Shown here: piece after piece, positions 23,647-32,933 of the stretch | How positions within the stretch are numbered: position 1 is the first letter of the stretch | How the letters are laid out: each line of letters opens with the position of its first letter | Source of the DNA: Salvia splendens | Taxonomy: Eukaryota; Streptophyta; Magnoliopsida; Lamiales; Lamiaceae | Direction: 5' to 3' | Assembly: GCF_004379255.2 (NCBI RefSeq) | Contig: NC_056048.1 | Coordinates: 10,935,197 to 10,999,196, forward strand | Length of the DNA stretch: 64,000 bases | The notes under the pieces: generated by a model | Seen by the model: the letters and a program-made list of their open reading frames with translations, nothing else | What the model was told of the DNA's origin: nothing | The model's database searches: none | Position numbers and translations under genes: made by a program

Positions 23647-26139
23647 CTACATAACACGACTGACTGAGCAATTTCTTCGGTCATGCCCCTCTACGCCGCA
23701 ATTACTGCACTTGCGGGGAGCTCTCGGTTCATCTTCCTCGTGGACATCCATTTGATTAGGAATCCTCCTAGTTCTGCCTCGTCCGCGCTTTCGAGGAAGC
23801 AACTGCTCAGGGGTGATACGCAATTTCCATCCAGGTTTAGCCCAATAGTCTTTGTGTCTTGGTGCGAGAAATGGGCCACCAGAGTACTGTGCTTCCCATG
23901 TAGCTTTGTGGTTGTGTTTATCAAAGAGTTCAAACAAAGCGTTACCTTTATCTCTAGCAACGGTGCGAGCAAGTGAACAAGGAACTCTCCACATTTACCA
24001 CTTCCCACAAGGGCACTTTGAATCCCTAAACTTGACCTCTTGTCTGTTGTTGCCCTTTGCCTGTCCATTTTCTATACGTGGACGACTCAGAATTTGGTAA
24101 TGGCCTATTTCTCGGGCAATTTTCTGCCCATCATTGCACTGTTCTCCAAAATGTCAGATCAACCAAATCTCTAATTGGCAACTCTCTTATACCTTTCAAC
24201 ACTTTGTTGTAGCTCTCTGACATGTTTGTTGAGGTCACCCCCATCTCAGTTCATCATTGTAACAAAGAGACCGATTTTCTTTTTTGGCTTTGTTGAGCTC
24301 TTGTATCGCAACAAGACTTTCCTCACGTAGTGCACGCCACATTCTCATGTATTTATGTACTTGAGTTGTGACACCCAATGCCCATACCATGTCTTTCACA
24401 TTAGTGCCCTTACATTTCGTCAAGATATTTTTCCTCAAATGGATCAAACAAAATTTGTGGTGACATATCGGCGGCTTTTTCCATTCATCAGAACGCATAG
24501 CCTTAAATATTCCTTTAAGCCTTAAATATTCCTTTATGCCTATCCGAAATGATGCACACCTCCCTTCGGTATTTCACCACATGAATTCTTACCTGATCCA
24601 AAACCACTCCCAACTGTCGCCAGTTTCTTCATCAACAACAACATATGCAATCGGCAGATATTTCCTGTTAGCATCAACACCACAAGCAACAAGCAACTTA
24701 CCTTTAAATCTTCCTCGAAGGTGAGTCCCGTCTATTGTTAAAACTAGTTGGCACTCTTGGAAAGCATGTATAGCAGGCCTAAGTGCCCAGAAAACGTAAT
24801 AGAAGACTTTATTACGTCCCTGGCTCAACAACTCATTGTGCCTCCACTCAACAATTGTGCCTGGATTCCTTGACTGCAGTTCAAGCATGTAGCTTGGCAA
24901 CTGTCTAAATGACTCCTCCCATCCACCAAATACAATCTCTATAGCCTTTCTCCGTGCATACCATGCCTTGTTATAACTGATTACCACATGAAATCTGTCA
25001 TGAACAAAATTTCTTACGGCTGCAGCTTTGTACTCGACATTTTTTAGCAATTGATGGCGAATACACAAAGCAATCATTGATGATGAAAAGTTAGCATGTC
25101 CTCTATCATTACGATGACCTTCACAACTATGGCGTCCCACTCACTTCCTAATTTTCCACATATCATCATGGGCCCTTTGTGTAACAGAAACTTTCCACGA
25201 ACATTCATTCGTTTTTTCAGTGTCGGTCTAGCTGATAATAGCTACCCCATCTTCTGTCCTCCCTGGTGGATATTTGCATACGGCATGCCACTTTCTTAAT
25301 TTTATCTCAACCACCCTAAATTACCAGTGTTGCCTCAGACTCCACATAGTAATAGCAGTCTTCACGTGCAACTTGCTATCAAATTTTGTTCCTAAATTAA
25401 TCCGATACGGGTGTGCTTCATCCCAGTACATAGTACTGTGTTCATTACCAACATCAGGTACCCCAAAAGGACCACTCGATAGTCTGCGAAAATATTTCAA
25501 CCCACTGTGAATGTATTCTGGAAGTGGTTGTTCACCTTGCACGACGGATTTACACGCTATCTTCTCATCACTAGAAACATCACCTGGAGAATCATCACTT
25601 AAAATAGCATCAGATGATGATGACGATAATGGTGGATCAAGGTCTCTTCGTACAACATCAACATCGACATTATCTTGAACATTCACTTGATTATTCATTC
25701 CAACATCAACAGCATCTGCTTGCTCATTCATACCAGAATCAAAGCTCATATGTTCAACCCTTGTAGATGATCCAACACCATAATCAACAACTGATGGGAT
25801 TTCTAAATTTCCAACAGACGAATACTCAAGAAATAATTCAAAATGACGAGTAGAATTTAGAGCCTCATTGAACATAAACATCACACTTCCATCACTGTCA
25901 ACCTCAGTACATATATAACTCATACCGGTACCAAAGAGACAATGCCTCCATGATATTTCGATGGAGTGTTGATATGAATCTATTCTTATCTTAGCACATA
26001 TCATTGCAACTAATTCAGAGAATGAAACACACAAATTCAATACGATGGAGGCTCTCGCACGAGGTGGATCATAACCAATACCCACTTGAGGAAGTTGAAC
26101 TATTCTACCACCCCAATATAAACTCACAAATACTTGCAT
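23647..26139 (-). pseudogene. MuDR-type MULE transposase, decayed
   Basis: On the minus strand from ATG at 26139 the frame reads MQVFVSLYWGGRIVQLPQ. An acidic spacer follows, then the start of the Mutator DNA-binding domain (FDSKLHVKTAITMWSLRQHW), the region up to KAWYARRKAIEIVFGGWEES, and the DDE core (LVLTIDGTHLRGRFKGKLL ... YVVVDEETGDSWEWF). It ends with a CCHC zinc knuckle (CSNCGVEGHDRRNC). Internal stops lie at 25321-25323, 25228-25230 and 25141-25143, and the frame is lost again near 24590 and 24235. The three early stops interrupt the DNA-binding domain. It could bind nothing by itself; a related element elsewhere would be the autonomous partner. Confidence 0.9.
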
Positions 26140-26419
26140 GATTTCTGCAAAAAAAATATACAAACCAACAACAATTAGAGACAATTTTTTTCTATAAACC
26201 CTAATTTAGTAAATTTAAGATAAATTTATTAGAAATCCTAATATTATGCAATAAACAACAAATAAGGTAGGAATGTTGAAAGATTGAACAAAACTTACCG
26301 AAAGATAAGGGCAAATTGCCGGAAATCACCGATAATCGCCCTAGAAATTGCCTGTCCCTTTTCTCTCTTTCTCTCACGCTGAAATGAGCTTCTGCCTCTG
26401 TTCTCGTCGTTATGTTTAA

Positions 26420-26704
26420 ACAAGCGACGCATGTGTGTCATGCGTTTTACCCTAAGATGCATGTGAGTCATGCATCATCCAATTTTTTTCTAAAAAAAAT
26501 TATAAAATGCATAACTGTTATGCGTCATACCCAAAAACTCATGACCCTCATGCGTTTCATTAACGGGCGACGCATGAGTGTCATGCGTCTCTCCCAAAGT
26601 TGGAATTTAAAAAAAGCCTAGTACACTTATAGAATTCAAAAAACGTCTTAGAACTAAGAAAGAATTATACCCAAAATTCACCTTGAAACAAAAAAATCCA
26701 ACAC
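26420..26704 (-). repeat. Right TIR of the MULE
   Basis: Reverse-complement partner of the left TIR, also with five ACGCAT...ATGCGT-type quasi-palindromes (26426-26589). Confidence 0.8.
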
Positions 26705-27865
26705 TAAACTGAAATGGAAAGGACAAAAAAATCTATTGAGATATGAACGCCCTGAACCATTCATTTGTTAGTAGTACTATATCACATTCTACCTTATGAA
26801 GAAGAGGTCAATTATTGAAGGCTGGTTATTTCCTTGAACAAAATAAAAAAGAATAATCATGACAGAAAAAGAAAAAGAAAAAGAAAAAGAAAAAGAAAAA
26901 GAAATTAGGAAATATATATAGTGGAGGTGAGAGTTGTTCCCATCTGTGCAGTGAATAATAAAGTGAAAAGTTATATCACGGGAGACTCAATCTAGGCTTG
27001 TCCTTTATCATCGTCGTTATCTTACTATTACCTTTTAATCCATTTATGTCACACATTATTTTCTCTATATGTTTTGCATGAGTTTTATATGTATGTATGT
27101 AGAGTTAGTACACTAATGTTTTGTTGAACGATTGTTGCCTTTTTTATGTTTTATTTGTATACAAATAGATACCTTTATGTTTTATTTCATTCGAATAGTG
27201 ATGGATTAGTTTTTTTTAGTGTATTTCAGCTTTTTTTATTTGAATTTGAATCTGAATTTGGATATTGTGTCATATAAATCATGTTTGAGAATTAAGTTTA
27301 AGGTATGCATTCCGTAATACTCCATATAGTAGTAATAAAACAAATTGGAACAAAACAATTCAATCGGACGACAAACTTGTCCAATAATTTAATTTTCACT
27401 CGAATGAAATTCAAACACCACTAAATGGTGAGCCCACTTTTGTCATGTGCATTTCAAGCTAGAAAAGTCAAATTCTGATATATTGAATGTAGTGTTCAAT
27501 TCGTTAAATAAGATAGTAATATGATATAATATAAAATAAGCCATAATAAAACTTTTTGAAGATTAAATTGGTCATGAGAATAAAAGTAAGATGATCAATT
27601 CTAAAATATAGTATAATCTTAACATTTTAAACTGGTCTATGTTTTTAGAAAAACTCAGTAAACAAGAGATAAGTTTAGTTATATATTTAATCATAAATAA
27701 TCACGATAGCCGGACAGACTTATTAATAGATTGAAGCTTGTATATAAAAAAATTCCCGTTCATTAAGCCACAAAATTACACAATAATATTCATAAACAGT
27801 TACACTAATGCAAACATTTAAATCTAGGAGAAAATAATAAATAAATTTATCGCAAAATAAAATTG
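26705..27865. other. Spacer with GAAAAA microsatellite
   Basis: No gene. A (GAAAAA)n tract of about seven units lies at 26863-26903. The rest is AT-rich and includes the 3' flank of the LRR gene. Confidence 0.6.
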
Positions 27866-29110
27866 CTAGGGACCATTAAAGGCTTTGCATTGGTAAGTTG
27901 ACTTTTGTACCCCTCCCTCACAAAAGAAAAATCTAACCGGACACCGGTACAAGCAGTTATCCCCTAACCGAACCGTTAGAGAACCCGCTTCCAAATCCAA
28001 AAACCCGCCCGGGATCGCCCCGAACAAGTAGTTCCCTCCCAACAACAGCCTCTGTAATTGGGCCGACCCGATGCCCGAGCTCAATACTTTCATAGCGTAT
28101 TCGACCGGGATCGGGCCGGTTAGCTCGTTATTCTCCATAGAAAGGGCCGAGAGCCGGGGCATAAGCCCCATGAACCCGGGTAGAAACCCGCGTAACCGGT
28201 TATTACTCAAGTCAACGGATATGAGGGAGCTGGTCAGACCCGACCCGGCGGGTATTTGAACCGATTCAAGTTGGTTAAAGGAGAGTGTTAGCTGCTGTAG
28301 ATTTGGGTGACTGAACAAACTCGCTGGTACTGACCCAGTGAGTTTGTTGTGGCTGAGGTCCAGCACTTGTACACTCGGTGCCGTCAATGGCGGGATTTCG
28401 CCTTCGATTTGGTTGTTCCGCGCCACGAGCTCCACGAGCGACGGCGGTAGGGAGGGAGGGAGGGCGTCGGATAGGGAATTGTCGCTGGCGTCGAGGAAAT
28501 TGAGGTTTGGGAGGCGAGTTAGGTCAGGGAAGGAACCGGTGAGTTGGTTGGATTGGAACTCGAGGCGTTTTAAATTGGGGAAATTGAGAGGGGGGAATGA
28601 ATCGGTGAGGAAATTGTTGTCGAGGTAGAATTGTTCGAGGAGGGGGAGGGAGAGGGAGGAGGGGACGGGGCCGGAGAGGGAGTTGCGGGAGAGGGAGAGG
28701 AGGCGGAGGCGGGGGAGGAGGGAGAGGGAGGAGGGGATGGGGCCGGAGAAGTTGTTGGAGGAGAGGTCTAGGGTTTGGAGGAAGGGGAGGGAGGGCCAGG
28801 GGATGGAGGAGAGGGAGGCGGAGTAGCCGGCGGGGTCCAGGGAGAGGTCGGTGACGCGGGAGGTGGAATTGAGGGCGGTGTCGCAGCGGAGGCCGCAGGT
28901 GAATTTGTCGGAGAAGAGGGAGTCGCAGGGGTCGGCGGAGAAGTCCCAGGAGGAGATGCAGGAGGAAGGGGGGATTGAGGAAGGGGAGATTGTACGTTTG
29001 AGCTGCTTTAGGGCTTGTACGTCTTGCCAGTGGGTGGTGGAGCGGGCGTGCATTGCGAGGGAGAGAAGAGAGAGAGTGAGGAAGAGAGGGAGAGGTGAAG
29101 TTGCTGCCAT
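27866..29110 (-). CDS. Secreted leucine-rich repeat protein, no kinase
   Basis: Single exon of 414 codons on the minus strand. I chose ATG at 29110 over the in-frame ATG at 29203 because it starts a clear signal peptide (MAATSPLPLFLTLSLLSLAMHARS). Next come the N-cap (WQDVQALKQLKRTISPSSIP ... DPCDSLFSDKFTCGLRCD) and about ten plant-type LRRs of the LxxLxLxxNxLxGxIP form from residue ~85 to ~375. A Cys-rich C-cap follows (DNCLYRCPVRFFFC ... STYQC). There is no membrane segment or kinase, so the protein is probably apoplastic or wall-bound. It resembles the intronless Arabidopsis LRR group of At4g03010/At3g17640 (recalled). The sense strand is strongly pyrimidine-biased (CTCCCC-rich). A TATA-like TATATTTATA lies at about 29213-29222, and a LINE sits just upstream. 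Confidence 0.9.
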   Translation of the reverse strand: MAATSPLPLFLTLSLLSLAMHARSTTHWQDVQALKQLKRTISPSSIPPSSCISSWDFSADPCDSLFSDKFTCGLRCDTALNSTSRVTDLSLDPAGYSASLSSIPWPSLPFLQTLDLSSNNFSGPIPSSLSLLPRLRLLSLSRNSLSGPVPSSLSLPLLEQFYLDNNFLTDSFPPLNFPNLKRLEFQSNQLTGSFPDLTRLPNLNFLDASDNSLSDALPPSLPPSLVELVARNNQIEGEIPPLTAPSVQVLDLSHNKLTGSVPASLFSHPNLQQLTLSFNQLESVQIPAGSGLTSSLISVDLSNNRLRGFLPGFMGLMPRLSALSMENNELTGPIPVEYAMKVLSSGIGSAQLQRLLLGGNYLFGAIPGGFLDLEAGSLTVRLGDNCLYRCPVRFFFCEGGVQKSTYQCKAFNGP

Positions 29111-29207
29111 TTTTTTTCTTTTTTTTTGGAGGAGAAAGAGATGACAGAAATGGGAGTGATGATTTTTAGAGAGAGAGAGAGGAGCGAATGGTGATAGATT
29201 CATGTAA

Positions 29208-29224
29208 TGCTATAAATATACGTA
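29208..29224 (-). promoter_or_regulatory. TATA-like box of the LRR gene
   Basis: On the minus strand CGTATATTTATAGC lies about 105 bases upstream of the chosen ATG, a plausible distance for a TATA box with a short pyrimidine-rich leader (CTCTCTCTCT near 29170). Confidence 0.5.
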
Positions 29225-29239
29225 TAGATTTATAGATAT

Positions 29240-29321
29240 GAATGCAATAATAATCATAGGAATTTGTTTGTTTTTTTTTCGAATGCAATAATAATCATAG
29301 GAATTTGTTTGTTTTTTTTTC
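29240..29321. repeat. 41-bp tandem duplication of target site plus poly(A) junction
   Basis: GAATGCAATAATAATCATAG and the following AATTTG...TTTC run occur twice back to back (29240-29280 and 29281-29321). The second copy carries the LINE target duplication and tail. Confidence 0.85.
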
Positions 29322-29792
29322 AACACTATCATGGTGGGGTTAAGGCAGACCCCCAATCTGTTTATATCAAAAGTCACGAAAGAAACATACATCAACCAAG
29401 TCCAAAAGTGACTCGATCCACACAAGAGATACAAATCACAAGATTTAACAAAGCTACAATGGTATCCCCACAGACCGGGTACTAACCATCTAACTAACGA
29501 GAAAACTAACATAAAAAGCAAATAAAAAACAAGGATGATGACCAAGGGTTGGCCAACTCCAAAGGAAACAAATAAAAACCACAAATCAAAAACCACGAGC
29601 CAAGTGTAGTAGTCATCCATCTCGATATCTGAATCTGATAGCTCAACTGGTCCATCCTCACGAGCGACTTCAAATACCGATGCACTGAATCCGCATCATA
29701 GAAAGTGATGGCAGGGGTATGTACCCCCTACCTGCCAGAAAATCGGCTGGTCGGTTGCCCTCTCTGAAGATGTGAGAGAACCTAACCTGCAA

Positions 29793-30230
29793 CTATGAGA
29801 GCAAAGTGCGAATGCGAGCCATGTGATGTCTCACATCCGCTGCTCCCCCGCGTCCTGAAGTGAACACTGCGACCACTGCTGTTGCATCCATCTCGACCCA
29901 AACCTGCGAAGAGAACTGCATAGCCAATGTCAACCCGTGAAGAAGAGCGCAGAGCTCCGCCTCGAAGGCCGACGCAGCTACGAGGGGCGTGCAAAAGGCC
30001 TCCAGGAGAGAACTGTCTGAACCAGGAACCACTCCCCCACCGCCAGCTTGTCCCGTCGAGGTGATAAAGGCCCCATTGGTATTCAGCTTCACCCAAGGGT
30101 CGTCGGGTGGATGCCAAAGCACACTCAAGGACCTCAGAACTCGCCGGCGAGGAGGAACCGAAGGCATGAAGTCGACAGCCGGAGTGCAACCGCGCCAATG
30201 AGGGGGTAGGAGCACACCCGCCGCCACCAA
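29793..30230 (-). pseudogene. LINE RNase H domain relic
   Basis: The frame LWHPPDDPWVKLNTNGAFITSTGQAGGGGVV ... AFEAELCALLHGLTLAMQFSSQVWVEMDATAVV fits the RNase H domain at the C terminus of plant L1-type ORF2. The first catalytic Asp of the usual KLNTDGA motif is Asn here. It is in a different frame from the zinc-binding domain upstream. Confidence 0.8.
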
Positions 30231-30299
30231 GATCCGCAGGTGCCGAATAACCTGCCAAATACCATGAGAAGAACGAAAAGAAATGCCGCGGTGCTTGCA

Positions 30300-30850
30300 A
30301 CTATTCCTCTCCGTCCAAATAAATCAGTATACCAAACAATGGATAATGAAGCTGATGTACAAGGCATTGGCCCTGTGAGAGGACCTCCACAAAAACCTAA
30401 TCTATGTGCAATATCAGTGCACGTGTGAATGTGTGTGCTGATGTAAGGGAACCAGCCATCGAAGAAATCCCAAACCGATCTCGCCAAAGGACTCGACACA
30501 AACAAATGCTGAAAAGACTCGACTGAAAAAGAAAAGACACAACACAGACACTTGGATGCGAGAGAGATACCACAGGTCTGAACATAACACTTAATAGGGA
30601 CCCTCTGGAGGAGGAGGCGCCAGATGAAGACAAAGATAGTCGGGGTCAGCCCAACATTCCAAACCATGCGAAGTCCGAAATGTCTAGGGGACCGTGTCCG
30701 GATGAGCTCCCAAGCTGAGGCCGTCGAGAACTCGCCATCGCCAGTCAGGCTCCATCGCATCACATCCCGCCTGCCCACCTCAATTGGAACAGCCTTAATA
30801 AGATCCAACACATACAAAGGCACACCATACAAAGCCAAATAATCATGCAG
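30300..30850 (-). pseudogene. LINE reverse-transcriptase zinc-binding domain relic
   Basis: The minus-strand frame MRWSLTGDGEFSTASAWELIRTRSPRHFG ... RLLLQRVPIKCYVQTCGISLASKCLCC matches the zf-RVT domain between reverse transcriptase and RNase H in plant LINEs. The 5' rest of ORF2 is missing. Confidence 0.8.
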
Positions 30851-31020
30851 TTTTTCAAAATAATCATAGGAATTTGTTAATGTTCGATGAATGTAGTATG
30901 ACGTCACTTTTTATGATTATGGAAGGCAGGACACCAAAATCCATGAAAATTCAGGATTCAACTTAGCTGCAAATTAAAAAAAAAAAACTTAGCTGCAAAT
31001 TAATGATAATAGTGGAGTAA

Positions 31021-32933
31021 GGCCACTCACAACGCGTCACGCGGGTGGCTCGTAACCCGTCACGCCGGGACGAGACGGCGGCGAGACGCGTTGCAGCGTC
31101 CCATCTCGTCCCCAGCCCGCCGAGCGTCCCGTCCTGCCGAGACGGATGGCGAGCCGTCTCGCCACGCGCCCGCGCGACGTGGCGCGCTCCGGCGCCATGC
31201 GTGACGCCCACTCGCCGGCCCACGAGTGGGCATCGTCACGCTGACGCAATATATCATTTTTTAAAAATTTCGAATTTAAAAATAAAAAATCAAAAAAATC
31301 AAAAAACTGTAATATTACCGTTTTTCCGACCGTTTGTCTTTTTATTTTTATTTTTTTACTCTATAAATACTCCTAATTCATCCTCATTTCACACACAAAT
31401 ACATATCTATTCTTCCCAAATCATCTCCATTTCCTCTCCAATTTTCATCTAACCTCTCATCACAAAATGTCCGGCGACGGAAACTCTGGCGGTGGCGGCT
31501 CTAACGGGTTTGACATCAACGCGTTCGGTGACTGGGGGGACATGTAGAATGTTCTGGTTGGTGGTTCCGGTTCGTTGACGCCGGGCAGCCAGGGCTCGTC
31601 GACGTCGGGGGTACCAACCACTTCATTTTAATGTGGATGCATACGCCCGTCCCTCCGCCCCGAGGTATTCGCAGGGATTATCCCAGATTCGGGAGGATTA
31701 TTTGGTTGAACCCACTCCAGAAGGAGGCCGAGGCGGTGGAAGCTCCAGAGCGGAGGCGTAGGTGGACGAGGAGGAGGAGGAGAAGGATCTAGGCCGGCAT
31801 CCGTACAGCTCCAAGGAAATGCTGGCTGTGTACAACGCCTGGATCAGCGTCTCGTACGATCCCATCGTCGGGAATCAACAATCCCGGAAGTGCTTCTAGG
31901 AAAAGGTCACCGAGGCCTACCACGAGATTAAGCCGAAGGGGTCCCGCCCCCGCACATTTAAGATGCTCCGCGCTCACTTTGACCGAGTCGACAGAGAGGT
32001 CAAAAAATTCTGCGCCATCTACAAGAGTGAAGCGGCTCATTACCAAAGCGGAGCCACGGGAGCTGACATTCTGAGGTCGGCTTTGCGAGTCTACTTCGAC
32101 GACACCGCCAAACAATTCAAACATGTCGATGTTTGGGAGGTCGTCAAAGACGAGGAAAGGTGGGCGGGCAGTGTCCGGTCCAGCTCGGGCTCAACCTCGA
32201 AGCGCACGAAGCACACGGCGGGTGGCCAATACTCATCTAGTGAGGGCGTTTCGGGCAGCGCCGCACAAGAGTTTGCCTCGCAGAAGGTTGAGGGCACGAC
32301 AGACGATGCCAGGGGGTCCTCCCGTGGGTGCGGTCGTCCGCAAGGGAGAAATGCGGCGAATGCGGCTAGAGGGAGGAGGGGCCGAGCCGAATCAAGCCAG
32401 GCGGGCTCGGGCTTGGGGGCACCCTCGAACTCCCTAATGTCCATGTACATGACCGCCACAATGGCGTACACTTCCCGCATGACGCCTCCCCAATACCAAG
32501 CCTATCTTGCTGGAATTGAGTTTATGGCAAGATAACTTGGTATTCCGCCTCCAGGTGGCTTCAGTGCATCTTCACCGCCTTCGGGGGATGATTCGCCGGC
32601 GGAGTAGTTTTTTTTATTTTCTATAAAATTATATTTTAAATTATGTAATTTTTATTTTTTTAGGATTTTAATTATGTATTTTTTTTATTTTTTTGAATTT
32701 TAAGTTTTTTTTTTTATTTTATGTTGTAATTTTATTTTATTTAATGAAGTGTCTTTTTTATTAATTGAATTTGTTGGAAATAAAAATAAAAAATGAAAAT
32801 GAATGAATAGTAATTTAAGAGATGGTTAAGAGACGGATAATAGATGTAGGGTTGCAGGTTCTGTCCTTTAGTTAAAAGAAGTAATTTAAGAGACGGTTAA
32901 GGGACGGATAAGCGACAGCATTGCAGATTACCT
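31021..32933 (+). mobile_element. Harbinger/PIF-like element, degenerate
   Basis: The left end GGCCACTCACAACGCGTCACG follows TAA. The right part carries AAGAGACGGTTAAGGGACGG and GCGACAGCATTGCAGATTACC near 32890-32932, the degenerate mirror of ends common in plant Harbinger-type elements. A CpG-rich, self-complementary left subterminal block (31030-31250) is followed by a TATA box (CTATAAATACTCC, ~31359), a pyrimidine-rich leader and a broken ORF. The 3' subterminal block is partly duplicated (32815-32935). Confidence 0.6.
31467..32607 (+). pseudogene. Harbinger-type ORF1 (trihelix/Myb-like) relic
   Basis: ATG at 31467 opens MSGDGNSGGGGSNGFDINAFGDWGDM and meets a TAG at once. The trihelix-like segment (AVYNAWISVSYDPIVGNQQSRKCF ... 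VTEAYHEIKPKGSRPRT, with a stop in the middle) precedes the open part 31963-32535. That part reads HFDRVDREVKKFCAIYKSE ... YFDDTAKQFKHVDVWEVVKDEERW, followed by a basic Ser/Arg/Gly tail. A TAA interrupts the tail, which would end PSGDDSPAE at 32607. This architecture (trihelix plus NAM-associated C-terminal region) is typical of the DNA-binding ORF of PIF/Harbinger elements, often annotated as glutathione S-transferase T3-like by error. Confidence 0.7.

Larger units (their letters stand above)
19769..26704. mobile_element. Mutator-like element (MULE) with long TIRs and PMD cargo
   Basis: Outer segments 19769-~20040 and ~26420-26704 are inverted copies of each other. Shared blocks include ATAATTCTT, CGTTTTTTGAATTC, ATAAGTGTACTAG, CTTTGGGAGAGAC and GTCGCCCGTTAATGAAACGCATGAG. 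Inside are a MuDR-type transposase relic on the minus strand and a plant-mobile-domain gene relic on the plus strand, converging at about 23 kb. The ends are degenerate and no 9-bp target duplication could be fixed. PMD genes carried by MULE-type elements are a known plant phenomenon; this copy is dead because both genes are broken. Confidence 0.85.
29310..30858 (-). mobile_element. 5'-truncated LINE (non-LTR retrotransposon)
   Basis: Insertion flanked by an exact 20-bp target duplication (AATAATCATAGGAATTTGTT at 29290-29309 and 30859-30878). Its 3' poly(A) is read as the T run near 29310-29320, so the element runs on the minus strand. Coding relics include a reverse-transcriptase zinc-binding domain (WSLTGDGEFSTASAWELI ... 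WRLLLQRVPIKCYVQTCGI) and an RNase H domain (WVKLNTNGAF ... FEAELCALLHGL ... VWVEMDA) in two frames. The reverse transcriptase itself is missing. Minus-strand upstream of the LRR gene, it stands about 200 bp from the ATG. Confidence 0.9.

Noticed and set aside
28071..29144. Plus-strand frames opposite the LRR gene
   Set aside because: They are antisense shadows of the LRR coding strand; compositions (Gly/Glu-rich) reflect the polypurine complement.
31045..31257. Several overlapping long frames in the GC-rich block
   Set aside because: High GC removes stop codons by chance in all frames; the Arg/Ala-rich translations match no family.
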